Of a DNA stretch of 64,000 bases, positions 7,874 through 17,523 are shown one piece after another. This DNA comes from Aureimonas sp. OT7 (GTDB taxonomy: Bacteria > Pseudomonadota > Alphaproteobacteria > Rhizobiales > Rhizobiaceae): positions 759,501-823,500 of the forward strand of contig NZ_CP062167.1 in the NCBI RefSeq assembly GCF_014844055.1, given 5' to 3'. Position numbers and translations under genes: made by a program. The notes beneath the pieces are model-generated. The model did not search any database, had not been told where the DNA came from, and worked only from the letters and a program-made list of their open reading frames with translations. The first letter of the stretch is position 1; each line of letters starts with the position of its first letter.

Positions 7874-9393
7874 GCCTTGCAGAATTTAAGGCGTCGCCGT
7901 GGGCGAAGTCCCACCAGCTGTATAAGGCGGCAGCGCTTTCGGTAACCCCGGCGCCGGAATATGCAAACTCTGAAGTCCTTGTAGCGGGCCTCTATCGAAC
8001 CATCGGCCTTGCTGGACTGAGCGAGGGAATGGTTCCTCTCAAGGGAAGGGAGCTGGATCGCAATATCGGCACAAGACGTGACAGGCGGACCAAGCCCGAC
8101 GGCGCATCGCTGGAGGGCGATGCTCTTCACGCGCTCCTGCACGATGTGCTGGAGAGTCCGAAGCTTCCCAATCAGTCGACCAAGCGCTTCGTACAAGTGA
8201 CGCCTCTAGTCGGCGAGACGGCATCGTTCTCGGGGTCTGCGCGGTTAGCCGGCAATCCATGGCCGGCGGGCGCTCTGGTCCGTAGGATGATTTGGCTTGG
8301 ATCCCACAGTGGCGAGGCGGCCGAGGCCCGCTGGTCAAGCCTGTTTGATGCATTGATGGTTCATGACGATGACGATGTTTTCGCGCGGTTCCTGAGAGAC
8401 GAGCTGTCCGCTTGGACTGGAATCACGTGGGGTCCTGCATGCATACCACCCGACGCGAGCGACGTGCATTGCCTTCCACCTGATGAACTCGAAGGCTACG
8501 CGTTTCCGGCGCGGCAGTTTGTTCGAGACTTGGACGCAGTCGTTGCCGCAAAGCCTTCGATGACGCGCCGGCAGTGGACAAGCCTCCTAGAAGCCCTGGT
8601 GCGGGTCGCCGCGGTGGCGCATGTGGCGTGGCTTTGCGAAGTTCAAAAGATGACGTGGGATAGCGTAAGGCTTGCAATCGACGGCCAGACGGTCCCCGAT
8701 GACCCCCGCACGCTGTTTTACCCTCGCGTGCTGAATTATCTCAGCTATGGCACTGGCGCTGTTTCGGAGCTCAAGGACCGCACGTCGAAGTACCTGCGAT
8801 CACGCCTCGGAATGAATGCCGTGCTCTGGACTCTCGAAGAGGCCGGAGCAGCGTATGCGGGCACACTTTCATCTGCCGCTGACCTCGGCGCCTTTTGCCG
8901 CCACGTCGGCGCACATCGGTCGAAATTAACGGAGGTCATGAGCCTCGTCGACGACCTTGCCGATAGGGAGGCCCGCGCGCTCCTTTGTCGCAAGGGCGTG
9001 GGGTCGAACCTCATGGAGTTCGGGCGGCATGTCCTCTACCAGCGACAGGCCGCAAACCCGATCCTTCGCGGTTACGACCAAGGCTATATATTGCGCAAGC
9101 GCGGGGCGGCAAAATCGAGTCCGTGGGTGTGCGCCCCAGGTCCAGTGGCCGTGCTCGCCTTGGTACATTGTTCACTTGCAGGCCTTGCTGGGCCTCGATC
9201 CGTACATCGGCTCGCCCAGCATATGGCGGCCTACGGGATTGCAGTAGACTATCGCGACATTGCCCAAAACGAGCTGGGCCACCAGCTCCGCATGCTCGGT
9301 CTGGTGCTGGATAGCCCCGACGCCGAAAGCGGGATGCTCCTAGTCCCACCATTTGCGGCCGCTGGACAAGGCCGCGCGGGTGTAGCGCAATGA
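7870..9393 (+). CDS. DptG-like middle subunit of the restriction operon
   Basis: 507-aa protein with no catalytic motif I recognise. It overlaps the ATPase upstream and the HerA-type protein downstream by ATGA, so the three are made in fixed ratio. The C-terminus (LGHQLRMLGLVLDSPDAESG and VPPF) looks like a winged-helix end comparable with DptG. The central part is helical. It is called DptG-like because of its place between an F-like ATPase and an H-like helicase; alone the sequence would be hypothetical. Codon use matches its neighbours. Confidence 0.5.
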   Translation: MSLAEFKASPWAKSHQLYKAAALSVTPAPEYANSEVLVAGLYRTIGLAGLSEGMVPLKGRELDRNIGTRRDRRTKPDGASLEGDALHALLHDVLESPKLPNQSTKRFVQVTPLVGETASFSGSARLAGNPWPAGALVRRMIWLGSHSGEAAEARWSSLFDALMVHDDDDVFARFLRDELSAWTGITWGPACIPPDASDVHCLPPDELEGYAFPARQFVRDLDAVVAAKPSMTRRQWTSLLEALVRVAAVAHVAWLCEVQKMTWDSVRLAIDGQTVPDDPRTLFYPRVLNYLSYGTGAVSELKDRTSKYLRSRLGMNAVLWTLEEAGAAYAGTLSSAADLGAFCRHVGAHRSKLTEVMSLVDDLADREARALLCRKGVGSNLMEFGRHVLYQRQAANPILRGYDQGYILRKRGAAKSSPWVCAPGPVAVLALVHCSLAGLAGPRSVHRLAQHMAAYGIAVDYRDIAQNELGHQLRMLGLVLDSPDAESGMLLVPPFAAAGQGRAGVAQ

Positions 9394-12300
9394 GCAAGCT
9401 TGTCGACTGGCTCGCCGGGGAGATCCTATCGCGTGTGGCTGAAACCGCCGCCGGGGGTGAGTCTCGGTTGATCTTCCATGGGCCTCCGCTCGAAATTCTT
9501 GGACAAGTTTACGAGCGGCTTACGGCGGGAACCGCAGGTCTAGGCCTGCCCATTCTCCTTCAAATCCCCCAGCACGAGCCAGATGGCACCAATCCTCCGA
9601 TCGGCGCTTCCGGCCGATGCGATGAAACCCATTTGCTGGACTTGCGGAATTCGCCTAACGCTTCGAGTTACCTTGCCTTGGTCCCACCGCGGCAACACGC
9701 GATCCGGTCGGTGTCGTCGACAACCGACGAGTTTGGTGTGTCGGGCGCATGCAACGGTGCCAACGTGCCATTTGACGAATGGTGGGCCGACTCATTCGTC
9801 CAAAAAGCGATAGGAGCCTCGCTTGAGACCACCAAAATCTCTGCCGAGCTGCGCGATAGTGGTGCCGAGCTTGTGCAGCGGGCGATGCGAGCCATGGATG
9901 ACGTCGACCCGGACAAGGATAGCCGCCGAGCAGCGTGGCGGCTCTTGTCACGCGTTTTCGCGGTTGGTGACGGTTCCCTCGCTGCTGCGCGAGGCATCAG
10001 CCTGGCCTGCGGCGTGCCGCCAATGTCTGGCGACAAGCTTTCTCCAAGTGAGCAGCACGCGAGTCTGGACGGGGTTGCTGCAGCGCTATCGGACGGGTTT
10101 AGGTCTGGCCTCGCCGACGCTTTCGACGCCGCCGCGACAGACCAAAAGCTGTTGCTTGAAGCCTTCCTCCAACACATTCGGTCAACCTGCGACGTCCCAA
10201 CCGCTTTAGAGCGAGCGCCAGAAGCATTCTATGCGCCCGATGGTGGCCTCGGCCTCATTGATCCACCTGCTTGGTGGATGGGCCTGACGGCCGAACTATG
10301 GGCGGAACTGCTGAGCGACGAGCCAGAGATTACGGGCGATATACGGCTGGAGTGCCTCAATCCACTATTGCCCGCCTCGAAGGGTGTGCCCTTGCTGGTC
10401 GAGCGTGACGTGCAGCTTGCGATCCGAGCGGGAACCGAGGGCGAGGAACCCGTTGCGGTGACGCTCGGGCGCTCACCCGGCAAAAATGTCGGGGGGTTTC
10501 CTGGCGTTGTCGACGTCGAAGGCGGAGCCGAGTTCACAGACGCATCTCCGCCGCCGCATCGCTCGCCCATCCAGTACAAGGCCAGCGCCGAGAACCACAA
10601 GCTGGCGTCTATAAAGGTGATATCGCTGGAAACTTGGCTTCCGGGCATCTTTGTAGCGTGCCGCCTTGCGAGGAAAATTACCGCGCCGAAGGCGCCCGCG
10701 AGGCGAACACGCGGAGCGAACTGGGAGAGCAGTATCTCGCTTCCAGGCCCCGGCCGATACGAGCTCCTGATATTTATGTCGCCCGGCACGACGGCAGGCG
10801 GACGCGCGACAGGGACAGCGGGCGGCGAAGGTAATGGCGGCGACGAATCCCAGGAGCTCGTGCTCAGAGAGATGCGCCCGGGCTTGCACCAGCTCGAGGT
10901 TGAAGCGGACGGCTCGTATCAGTTCGACATAGCGTTCGAGCGGGCATTGCCGAACGGCAAGATTGCTTCGGAGACGTGCCGCGTATTCCTTTCATGCGAG
11001 GATGTAGTTGAGGATGGTTGCAAGAGCGAGTTCGAACGACTGATCAAGCTAAACCGGAGGCAAGTCGATCCGACTGGATCGAAGCCGGTTGTACAGCTGA
11101 ATAGGAGCGCACGGACAAGCAGCTTGCAGGCATGGATGCTCCAGGACGAGGATGTCTCGCAATCCTACCTGCCGCTTGTCCTAGCCGAGGACTATGGCGA
11201 ACAGTGGGTCCAACCGAAGTGGGCCGAAGAGACCGGGCGTATCTTGTCTGTTGGGCGGTTTCTTCAGGATCCACGCCCGCCGGCGAGCCACTTTGATCCT
11301 CCCGCCGCCTTTGTGGGGGCTCGGCGCGCGATCGCCGCGCTGATCCGAGGTCCAGGCGATCAATCTGGCCTCTTAGAGGCCGCCCCGCTGGGAGAGTGGA
11401 TACGCAACCACGAGTCGTTCCCGGGGCTCATTGAGCAGTACCTCGATGCCTACGCTGCGTGGCTGAAGGCGAGCCCAGAGGTCGCGACGTGGTCCGACGT
11501 CGTTGCTGTAGCTTCTCTGGAGCCGGGCGGTCGCTCCTTGTCCCGAGTGCCTGACGCGATCCTGCTCTCGCCTCTGCATCCCTTGCGGTTGGCTTGGCAC
11601 GCTGTAGCCCAGGGCGTGCTGGATGCGTCGGCATCAAGCAGCCGGCCTTGCCCGGCAGCTGGCGTACTCGACCCCGGCATGGTGCCAGACATCCTTCGGA
11701 TGCCGATTATCTCCCCCGAAGGTATTGAGCACATCCCATTCCTGGCCGTTGAGTCCAACTCCGACTACTGGTCTGTCCTCTGGAACGGGACGCGCCTGCG
11801 CACGTTGCCAGAGCGTTCTCGATCCGCGCCTTTCGGCCCGGCGCTTGGTATTTCGGTTGGCGGAATCTCCACGGGCTTTAGTGCCAGTCAGGTGGAACGC
11901 GCGCTCGATGACGTCTCGAATGTGCTTTGCGCCAAGCCGATCATAAGCGTCGTTGTTAATAGCGCAGGAGGCGCGACCGACTCGTGCAACGAGGGCCTCG
12001 TGGCGTGGTCGGGCGCCCGCTACGCCGAGGGAGGCAAGCCGGTCAGGCGGCACGCATCCGGCCCCCGGCGCCTTGATGTATTTGACACAAGAACGGAGGC
12101 TGCGAGGCCGGACGAGGCCACGATTGCCAATCTCTCTGAGGACACCAGGAACCATGTCAGGTGGTTTTCGGGGCATCCACCGGGCGTTGGCCTTGACTTG
12201 GGCATTATCGCGCAGCTCGATTCCTCGGAACCTGAGGCTTCGGAGACGCCTTCGCTGTCAGCGCTTGGGGCTGGAGGTCTCATTCGCCATCGGGTACGCC

Positions 12301-14855
12301 GCCAGCTTCCGGGCTATTTCCTAAGCGAATCCCGGCAGGCGCGACCGGCCGGGACTTCGGGCGATCCTCTGGCAGACAAGGTTGCCGCTTGCATCGGGGC
12401 TTTGGAGAACACGAGTGTGCAGCCCGCAGGGCTTCGCTTCGCACCAAACGTCCATGCAATTAGCGACATGCTCGAGGAGAAGAAGACCGATTTTGTAGCC
12501 GTTTCGTCATCTGCGGTGGACCCGGCTTGCTTTCTCGGAGGCTGGCTCCCGCAATCCTACCTGTGGGACTATGACCTTCCCTCCTATTCGCACCGCGCCG
12601 GCGACACCAACGGCTATTATCTTTTGTCGCGAGTGAAGGCTTCGGACCGCGATGGCCTGAGAAAGGTACTATCCCGGCTCCCCGGCTGCGAAACGCTCGA
12701 CGATGCACGGGTGGAAGACATCCTGCTTGAAGTCGCGCGCCGCGGAATCCCAACGATCCGCGGGCTCGCCGGCGACGATACCGGAGCAACAGGGGATTTA
12801 GGTCTTTTCGTTGCCGCCCGCCTCTTGCAGGACCGGTTCCGACTAGGGTCAAGCGCCAACAGCCTTATGCCCGTGATCGGCGGAAGTAGTGACCAACCAA
12901 CAATCTCCTTGGTGATCCCGGTCGACCCATTCCGGGGATATCTCGATGACCTTTCTCGAGCGTTGAACAAGGATCGGCCTGACGCGACGTTGGCGCGGCC
13001 GGACCTCCTGGTCGTTGGCATCACCTTGGGTTCAGGGAAGACCCATATCCACCTTACTCCCGTCGAGGTGAAATGCCGCCTGGGCTCCGTCTTTCCGGCA
13101 GCCGACGTAAAGGACGCCCTAGGGCAGGCAAGATCCCTGGCGGACCTGCTTTCCGAACTAGCGGAGGACCACGACGCTCTGTCGGCTTGGCGTCTCGCCT
13201 ACCAGCACCTCCTCCTGTCGATCATCGGCTTCGGGATGAGGGTGTATAGTGCGCATCAGGATCTGGTGGGCGCCTCGGCCGATTGGGCTGGCTTCCATGA
13301 GAGGATCGCCGGCGCTGTCCTAGGGGTAAATGGAGACGTCACTATCGACCGCCGTGGGCGTCTTATCGTCGTCGATGACACGGTCATCAGCGATGCAGTA
13401 GATCGGGACGGCGACGGCTTTGAAGAGACGATGATCATAGGGATGCGCGACGCTGAACGGATCGTGGCGGGTGACGCGCAGGGGTTCTACGATAGCGTCC
13501 GCGCGAAGATTGCCGACTGGTCGATGGGAGCGAGGTGCGCGGACCACGCCCGCGTCCCCGGCGGCGCTGCTGTCGCCGCCGATCCTTTGGACCTCATCTC
13601 CGAACCGTTCGACCTGACCGATCCCGAAGTTAACGGGGCTAATGGCGTTGTTATTTCTCCGACCGGCTCCGCGCCAGCGCCGGAGGCCAAGGATGCACCG
13701 ACGCAACCGGACCCCAGTCTCGACGATAGCGGCGTCAAGCTTGCAGTCGGGATAACAGTCGACGGGTTTGAGCGCCGCGACGTCTCGCTTCTATTGTCGG
13801 ACACCAGACTCAATCAGCTCAACATGGGCGTCGTAGGCGATCTTGGCACGGGGAAGACGCAGCTCCTAAAATCACTGGTCTTCCAGATTGCTTCTTCTGC
13901 ACCAAGCAACAGGGGGATAAAGCCGCGCATTCTGATCTTCGACTATAAGCGCGACTACAGCAGCGGCGACTTCGTCAAGGCCACGGGTGCGAGGGTCGTG
14001 AAGCCTTATCGTCTTCCTCTCAATCTTTTCGATACGGCTGGAATGGAAGACTCGATGGTGCCCTGGCTCGATCGCTTTCGGTTCTTCGCCGATGTGCTCG
14101 ATAAGATCTATTCGGGGATCGGTCCGGTCCAGCGGGATAAGTTGAAGCGCGCGGTGAAAACCGCCTATGAAAATTGTGCTGGGCGCGCGCCGACCATCTA
14201 TGATGTCCATGCCGCATATGCCGACTTGTTGGATGGCAAATCAGATTCCCCGATGTCGATCATCGATGACTTGGTCGACATGGAAATCTTCGAGCCCGAC
14301 CCGGCAAAGACCAAGCCATTTGCCGACTTCCTCGATGGCGCCGTGGTGATTTCGCTTGATGCGCTGGGCCAGGACGATCGCAGCAAGAACATGCTGGTCG
14401 CCGTCATGCTGAACATGTTTTACGAAAATATGCTTCGCACGCCCAAGCGACCGTTTATTGGAACGACCCCGCAGCTTCGCGCCATCGACTCATATTTGCT
14501 GGTCGACGAAGCGGACAACATCATGCGATATGAATTTGACGTCCTGCGCAAGTTGCTCCTGCAAGGGCGGGAGTTCGGCTGCGGTGTAATCCTCGCCTCG
14601 CAATACCTCCGGCACTTCAAGGTAAACGCAACCGACTACAGGGAGCCCCTGCTGACCTGGTTCGTGCACAAGGTCCCCAACGTGACGGCCGCGGAACTCA
14701 GTGCGCTGGGTCTGGCGAGCTCCGCAGGCGAGATCGCAGAACGGATCAAGGGCTTGCCGAACCATCATTGCCTCTACAAATCGTTCGATGTCCCCGGCCA
14801 GGTTGTCAAGGGCCTGCCTTTCTATGAGTTGATGGCGAACAAGGCCGAGGGCTAG
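9390..14855 (+). CDS. DptH-like giant HerA/FtsK-type ATPase
   Basis: 1821-aa protein with a long N-terminal region of unknown fold and a C-terminal HerA/FtsK-class motor. Walker A GDLGTGKTQ lies at ~1482-1490, a first acidic strand reads ILIFDYKRDY, Walker B is LLVDEADN at ~1703, and the sensor strand is GVILASQ. This matches the architecture and length class of DptH, the large ATPase/helicase of Dnd restriction. A segment near residues 1215-1235 (LTPVEVKCRLG) has the E-x-K pattern of a PD-(D/E)xK nuclease core and could be the cutting domain; this is a guess. The stop is 3 bp before the Vsr gene. It probably translocates on DNA within a complex with the two upstream proteins. Confidence 0.72.
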   Translation: MSKLVDWLAGEILSRVAETAAGGESRLIFHGPPLEILGQVYERLTAGTAGLGLPILLQIPQHEPDGTNPPIGASGRCDETHLLDLRNSPNASSYLALVPPRQHAIRSVSSTTDEFGVSGACNGANVPFDEWWADSFVQKAIGASLETTKISAELRDSGAELVQRAMRAMDDVDPDKDSRRAAWRLLSRVFAVGDGSLAAARGISLACGVPPMSGDKLSPSEQHASLDGVAAALSDGFRSGLADAFDAAATDQKLLLEAFLQHIRSTCDVPTALERAPEAFYAPDGGLGLIDPPAWWMGLTAELWAELLSDEPEITGDIRLECLNPLLPASKGVPLLVERDVQLAIRAGTEGEEPVAVTLGRSPGKNVGGFPGVVDVEGGAEFTDASPPPHRSPIQYKASAENHKLASIKVISLETWLPGIFVACRLARKITAPKAPARRTRGANWESSISLPGPGRYELLIFMSPGTTAGGRATGTAGGEGNGGDESQELVLREMRPGLHQLEVEADGSYQFDIAFERALPNGKIASETCRVFLSCEDVVEDGCKSEFERLIKLNRRQVDPTGSKPVVQLNRSARTSSLQAWMLQDEDVSQSYLPLVLAEDYGEQWVQPKWAEETGRILSVGRFLQDPRPPASHFDPPAAFVGARRAIAALIRGPGDQSGLLEAAPLGEWIRNHESFPGLIEQYLDAYAAWLKASPEVATWSDVVAVASLEPGGRSLSRVPDAILLSPLHPLRLAWHAVAQGVLDASASSSRPCPAAGVLDPGMVPDILRMPIISPEGIEHIPFLAVESNSDYWSVLWNGTRLRTLPERSRSAPFGPALGISVGGISTGFSASQVERALDDVSNVLCAKPIISVVVNSAGGATDSCNEGLVAWSGARYAEGGKPVRRHASGPRRLDVFDTRTEAARPDEATIANLSEDTRNHVRWFSGHPPGVGLDLGIIAQLDSSEPEASETPSLSALGAGGLIRHRVRRQLPGYFLSESRQARPAGTSGDPLADKVAACIGALENTSVQPAGLRFAPNVHAISDMLEEKKTDFVAVSSSAVDPACFLGGWLPQSYLWDYDLPSYSHRAGDTNGYYLLSRVKASDRDGLRKVLSRLPGCETLDDARVEDILLEVARRGIPTIRGLAGDDTGATGDLGLFVAARLLQDRFRLGSSANSLMPVIGGSSDQPTISLVIPVDPFRGYLDDLSRALNKDRPDATLARPDLLVVGITLGSGKTHIHLTPVEVKCRLGSVFPAADVKDALGQARSLADLLSELAEDHDALSAWRLAYQHLLLSIIGFGMRVYSAHQDLVGASADWAGFHERIAGAVLGVNGDVTIDRRGRLIVVDDTVISDAVDRDGDGFEETMIIGMRDAERIVAGDAQGFYDSVRAKIADWSMGARCADHARVPGGAAVAADPLDLISEPFDLTDPEVNGANGVVISPTGSAPAPEAKDAPTQPDPSLDDSGVKLAVGITVDGFERRDVSLLLSDTRLNQLNMGVVGDLGTGKTQLLKSLVFQIASSAPSNRGIKPRILIFDYKRDYSSGDFVKATGARVVKPYRLPLNLFDTAGMEDSMVPWLDRFRFFADVLDKIYSGIGPVQRDKLKRAVKTAYENCAGRAPTIYDVHAAYADLLDGKSDSPMSIIDDLVDMEIFEPDPAKTKPFADFLDGAVVISLDALGQDDRSKNMLVAVMLNMFYENMLRTPKRPFIGTTPQLRAIDSYLLVDEADNIMRYEFDVLRKLLLQGREFGCGVILASQYLRHFKVNATDYREPLLTWFVHKVPNVTAAELSALGLASSAGEIAERIKGLPNHHCLYKSFDVPGQVVKGLPFYELMANKAEG

Positions 14856-14858
14856 GAC

Positions 14859-15311
14859 ATGGCGGATTTCCTGTCGCCCGCGGAACGCTCGGCTAGGATG
14901 GCGCGAATACGATCTAATGATACCTCGCCGGAGGTCGCGCTCCGCAGGGCGCTCCACCGTCTGGGCCTTCGATATGTGCTTCGCAAGAAGGGCCTTCCTG
15001 GCAAACCCGATCTGGTCTTCCCAAAGCATCACGCAGTCGTATTTGTTCACGGTTGCTTCTGGCATCGACACGCAGGCTGCAAGGTCGCCTCTACACCGAA
15101 GAGCAACACGCAGTTCTGGACGGACAAGTTTGACCGAAACGTTGCGCGAGATGCACGCGTCCAGGATGAGCTGCGAGCGCAAGGATGGCGTGTTTTTGTG
15201 ATATGGGAGTGCGACCTTCAGTCAAAGATGCGGGCAAACTTAACGGCGGAATCGCTAGCCGCCGATATACGTTGTGACCTGACCTGGAATGAGCCGCCGA
15301 CTCAGTCATGA
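14859..15311 (+). CDS. vsr: Very short patch repair (Vsr-type) endonuclease
   Basis: 150-aa Vsr family protein. It has the N-terminal SPAERSARMARIRSNDTSPE segment, the PGKPDLVFPKH strand with the metal-binding Asp, and the zinc/active-site stretch VFVHGCFWHRHAGC, followed by RVFVIWECDL. Classical Vsr nicks beside T in T:G mismatches formed by deamination of 5-methylcytosine. It starts 3 bp after the DptH-like gene, so it is translated with it although the methyltransferase is four genes away. It may repair methylation-induced damage, or in this setting act as the operon's strand-cutting nuclease. Both readings are inference beyond the family call. Confidence 0.92.
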   Translation: MADFLSPAERSARMARIRSNDTSPEVALRRALHRLGLRYVLRKKGLPGKPDLVFPKHHAVVFVHGCFWHRHAGCKVASTPKSNTQFWTDKFDRNVARDARVQDELRAQGWRVFVIWECDLQSKMRANLTAESLAADIRCDLTWNEPPTQS

Positions 15312-15360
15312 AGGCCGCAATGGTTAGAATTTGGGCGGGGCGGCTTTGCCGGGCTGCCGC

Positions 15361-16050
15361 CTATTTTCCAGATGGCTCGGAACGCGCCACGTAGGTTTGG
15401 ACGATGATGCTTTCTTTCGGCTGCCCGCTTTTGTCTGTCAGGACGAGGTATAGCCCACCCGGAAGAAGTGGCTTGTTGGTCACAGGCATGCCGTTAGCCT
15501 CCGCAATCGCGCGGCGCTTGCCGAATTCGCCCTCAGCCAAGATCAGGTAGGCTTGCTCGATACGCGAGCCTGGAAAGTAAGTCGCAGGATCGTAACCTTG
15601 CATTCTCTTGAAGGATGCAAGTAGCTCGTCGCTAAGGAAGTAGAATTCCTCCCGCATGAGGCCTCGCTCGACGGCATCGTCAGTGAGGATGCTATAGAGC
15701 CGCTCCATTATGGCCAGCTTCTCGCCGCCTTGTGCATCTACCGGTAATGACAGGTCCGGCCGCGCGTTAAAGCCTCGGTGCATCTCTCTGTGACACGGAC
15801 TGCAAAGCGTTATGCCATTTCCAGTCTGAAATTGTGCCACGGTCAGGAACGACTTGCGACAAATGTGGTGAGCGGACAGACGGCGGCGCGAATGGCAGTC
15901 CACACACCTATGTCCGTCACGTTCTCGGATGAACTCGCTCCACCGGCGAAGACAGCGCTCGCGAGACAAGCCCTCCGCTACGGCGGCCTGGAGCTTCGTT
16001 AGTTTGGCGGTGATCGCTTCGAGAGCGGAAACATCGGCCGTTTGGGGCAT
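15361..16050 (-). CDS. HNH endonuclease domain protein
   Basis: 229-aa protein with a full HNH/zinc-finger core at ~46-95: CVDC, then AHHICRK, GNGITLCSPCHREMH. The N-terminal helix and a C-terminal region of ~130 residues are not recognised. It is convergent with the Vsr gene (49 bp apart; a weak GC hairpin at ~15339-15361 may separate them). Nine bp upstream a small ORF ends in the same direction. A nuclease role in defence is likely from its location, but a homing-type nuclease cannot be excluded. Confidence 0.82.
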   Translation of the reverse strand: MPQTADVSALEAITAKLTKLQAAVAEGLSRERCLRRWSEFIRERDGHRCVDCHSRRRLSAHHICRKSFLTVAQFQTGNGITLCSPCHREMHRGFNARPDLSLPVDAQGGEKLAIMERLYSILTDDAVERGLMREEFYFLSDELLASFKRMQGYDPATYFPGSRIEQAYLILAEGEFGKRRAIAEANGMPVTNKPLLPGGLYLVLTDKSGQPKESIIVQTYVARSEPSGK

Positions 16051-16058
16051 TTGGCTAC

Positions 16059-16380
16059 CTAATGCGACTGAACTTCAGTGGCGAGGTATTCAGACAGCGC
16101 CGACTGCATACGCAGACCGCCAATTTCCCGGACCGAATAGCGGTAGTTCGGCTCCGACACAATGACCGACTGGCCTTTCATGTCTTCGGCAGTAGCGAGC
16201 TGCGTTGTAATGCAATCCCTGCAGATTTTCACGATAGGTAGGTGATGTAGGCGTGGCTTGGTCAATAAGTTCTTCGATGGAATTGTGGCCTGCAATCGTG
16301 TGGAGGCAAGCGCGCGGCCACGCGCGATGTATGCGCCCCGACTTCTGCGGTTCATCCATGAATTCCTCAATTTTATGCAT
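16059..16380 (-). pseudogene. Possible frameshifted small gene upstream of the HNH gene
   Basis: Two partial frames look protein-like. One starts at ATG 16378-16380 (MHKIEEFMDEPQKSGRIHRAW, then NSIEELIDQATPTSPTYRENLQ). The other, ending at 16059, reads TTQLATAEDMKGQ and NYRYSVREIGGLRMQSALSEYL. A single frameshift near 16215 would join them into a ~105-aa protein whose stop is 9 bp before the HNH start, as expected in an operon. The short ORF 16059-16181 could instead stand alone. No family recognised. Confidence 0.3.
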
Positions 16381-16561
16381 AATCCCTGCCCCCGGTTTGT
16401 TCGCTGAAGATACATCATGCCCGGACTGGCAGGATAATTATCGTCGCTGCCAATTACCCCACTTTCCCATAATGAAGTTACCACGACCGAGAGTTCAATC
16501 GGAACGGCCTGTGTCAGTGCTGTCATTTAGTGAGCAACGGCGCTAATGCGCGTCCAGGCGG

Positions 16562-17377
16562 TTAGGAACGTTCAATATCGCTGATGCGCTTCAAAATAGC
16601 GCCAAGGAACAAATCGCGCGGATGTTCACCTGGGCTTTCGCCTAGCTCAATCATTGCGGCCATGTCGTCTACAAGATCAGCGCCACCGGATACATGGTAC
16701 TGAGGTTCGCCGCTGGCTCGATGCAACTGACCGGCAGCGATGCGCTGGATCGAAGCTGTATCCAGAGGTTCGATTTCACGGCTCAAAATTCTCAGCTTCT
16801 CGCCCGCAGGGAAATCGCCCACATCCGTATAACCCGGAGGAAGTCCGATGGCAGCTTCAACATCGCTCCAGTCGTAACCCAATGCCGTCATACCTTCTTC
16901 GGTAAAGGCACGACAGGGGCAGGAATCAAAGGGGAAGACCCTAACACATTCAAGAAGCAGGTTCGCCAATTTGACCAGATGGGCTGCACAACAGGCGTCA
17001 ATGTCGCGACCTATGAGTTCTTCTGGCAGGGAATGCGGTCTGCCGACGAAGCGATAGGTCCACCCGCCTCCCGGGAGCGATCCACCCACGAAGGAAACCG
17101 GCCCTTGTTTCTGCGAGATGTTCCGCAATTCGATAAAAAAACGCATTGCGGCATCCGCCTTCATCACAGCTTGTTGCTGTCCGTACCATGAAGCAAAGCC
17201 GGTCACATCTGACATGGCTTTCTGAAGAACAAATGTCACGCTTCTGCTAGCGGAAAGGAAAGCGTTCAGCTCGAATTGAAATTCTAACCCATTCGAATAC
17301 GTCAAGCGCGCGAGAAAATGCTCGGCCTCAAGGAGCTTTTCAACAGGGTGGCGAAGCGTTGTGAAGCTGTGGGTCAT
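16562..17377 (-). CDS. Hypothetical helical protein
   Basis: 271-aa protein I cannot assign. The N-terminal third (FELNAFLSASRSVTFVLQKA, FASWYGQQQ, RFFIELRNISQK) resembles helical proteins of HEPN-like appearance, but the RNxxxH ribonuclease motif is not complete: RN is followed by ISQK. The C-terminus is acidic. It is divergent from the giant ATPase gene at 17524 with ~147 bp between, and could share its promoter region. A toxin or accessory function would be inference. Confidence 0.6.
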   Translation of the reverse strand: MTHSFTTLRHPVEKLLEAEHFLARLTYSNGLEFQFELNAFLSASRSVTFVLQKAMSDVTGFASWYGQQQAVMKADAAMRFFIELRNISQKQGPVSFVGGSLPGGGWTYRFVGRPHSLPEELIGRDIDACCAAHLVKLANLLLECVRVFPFDSCPCRAFTEEGMTALGYDWSDVEAAIGLPPGYTDVGDFPAGEKLRILSREIEPLDTASIQRIAAGQLHRASGEPQYHVSGGADLVDDMAAMIELGESPGEHPRDLFLGAILKRISDIERS

Positions 17378-17523
17378 ATGTCAGAGTGTAGCGGATGTTT
17401 TCTTCCGTGACCCACCCAGCTCGAAGAGCGAAAGAGCTCCCCATGCTAAACGCTACATCTATACGCTCGGGTTGCGCCGGAATAAGTTCTGCTTTGCTCA
17501 GCTAGTTGCGATCTTCTGGGGTC

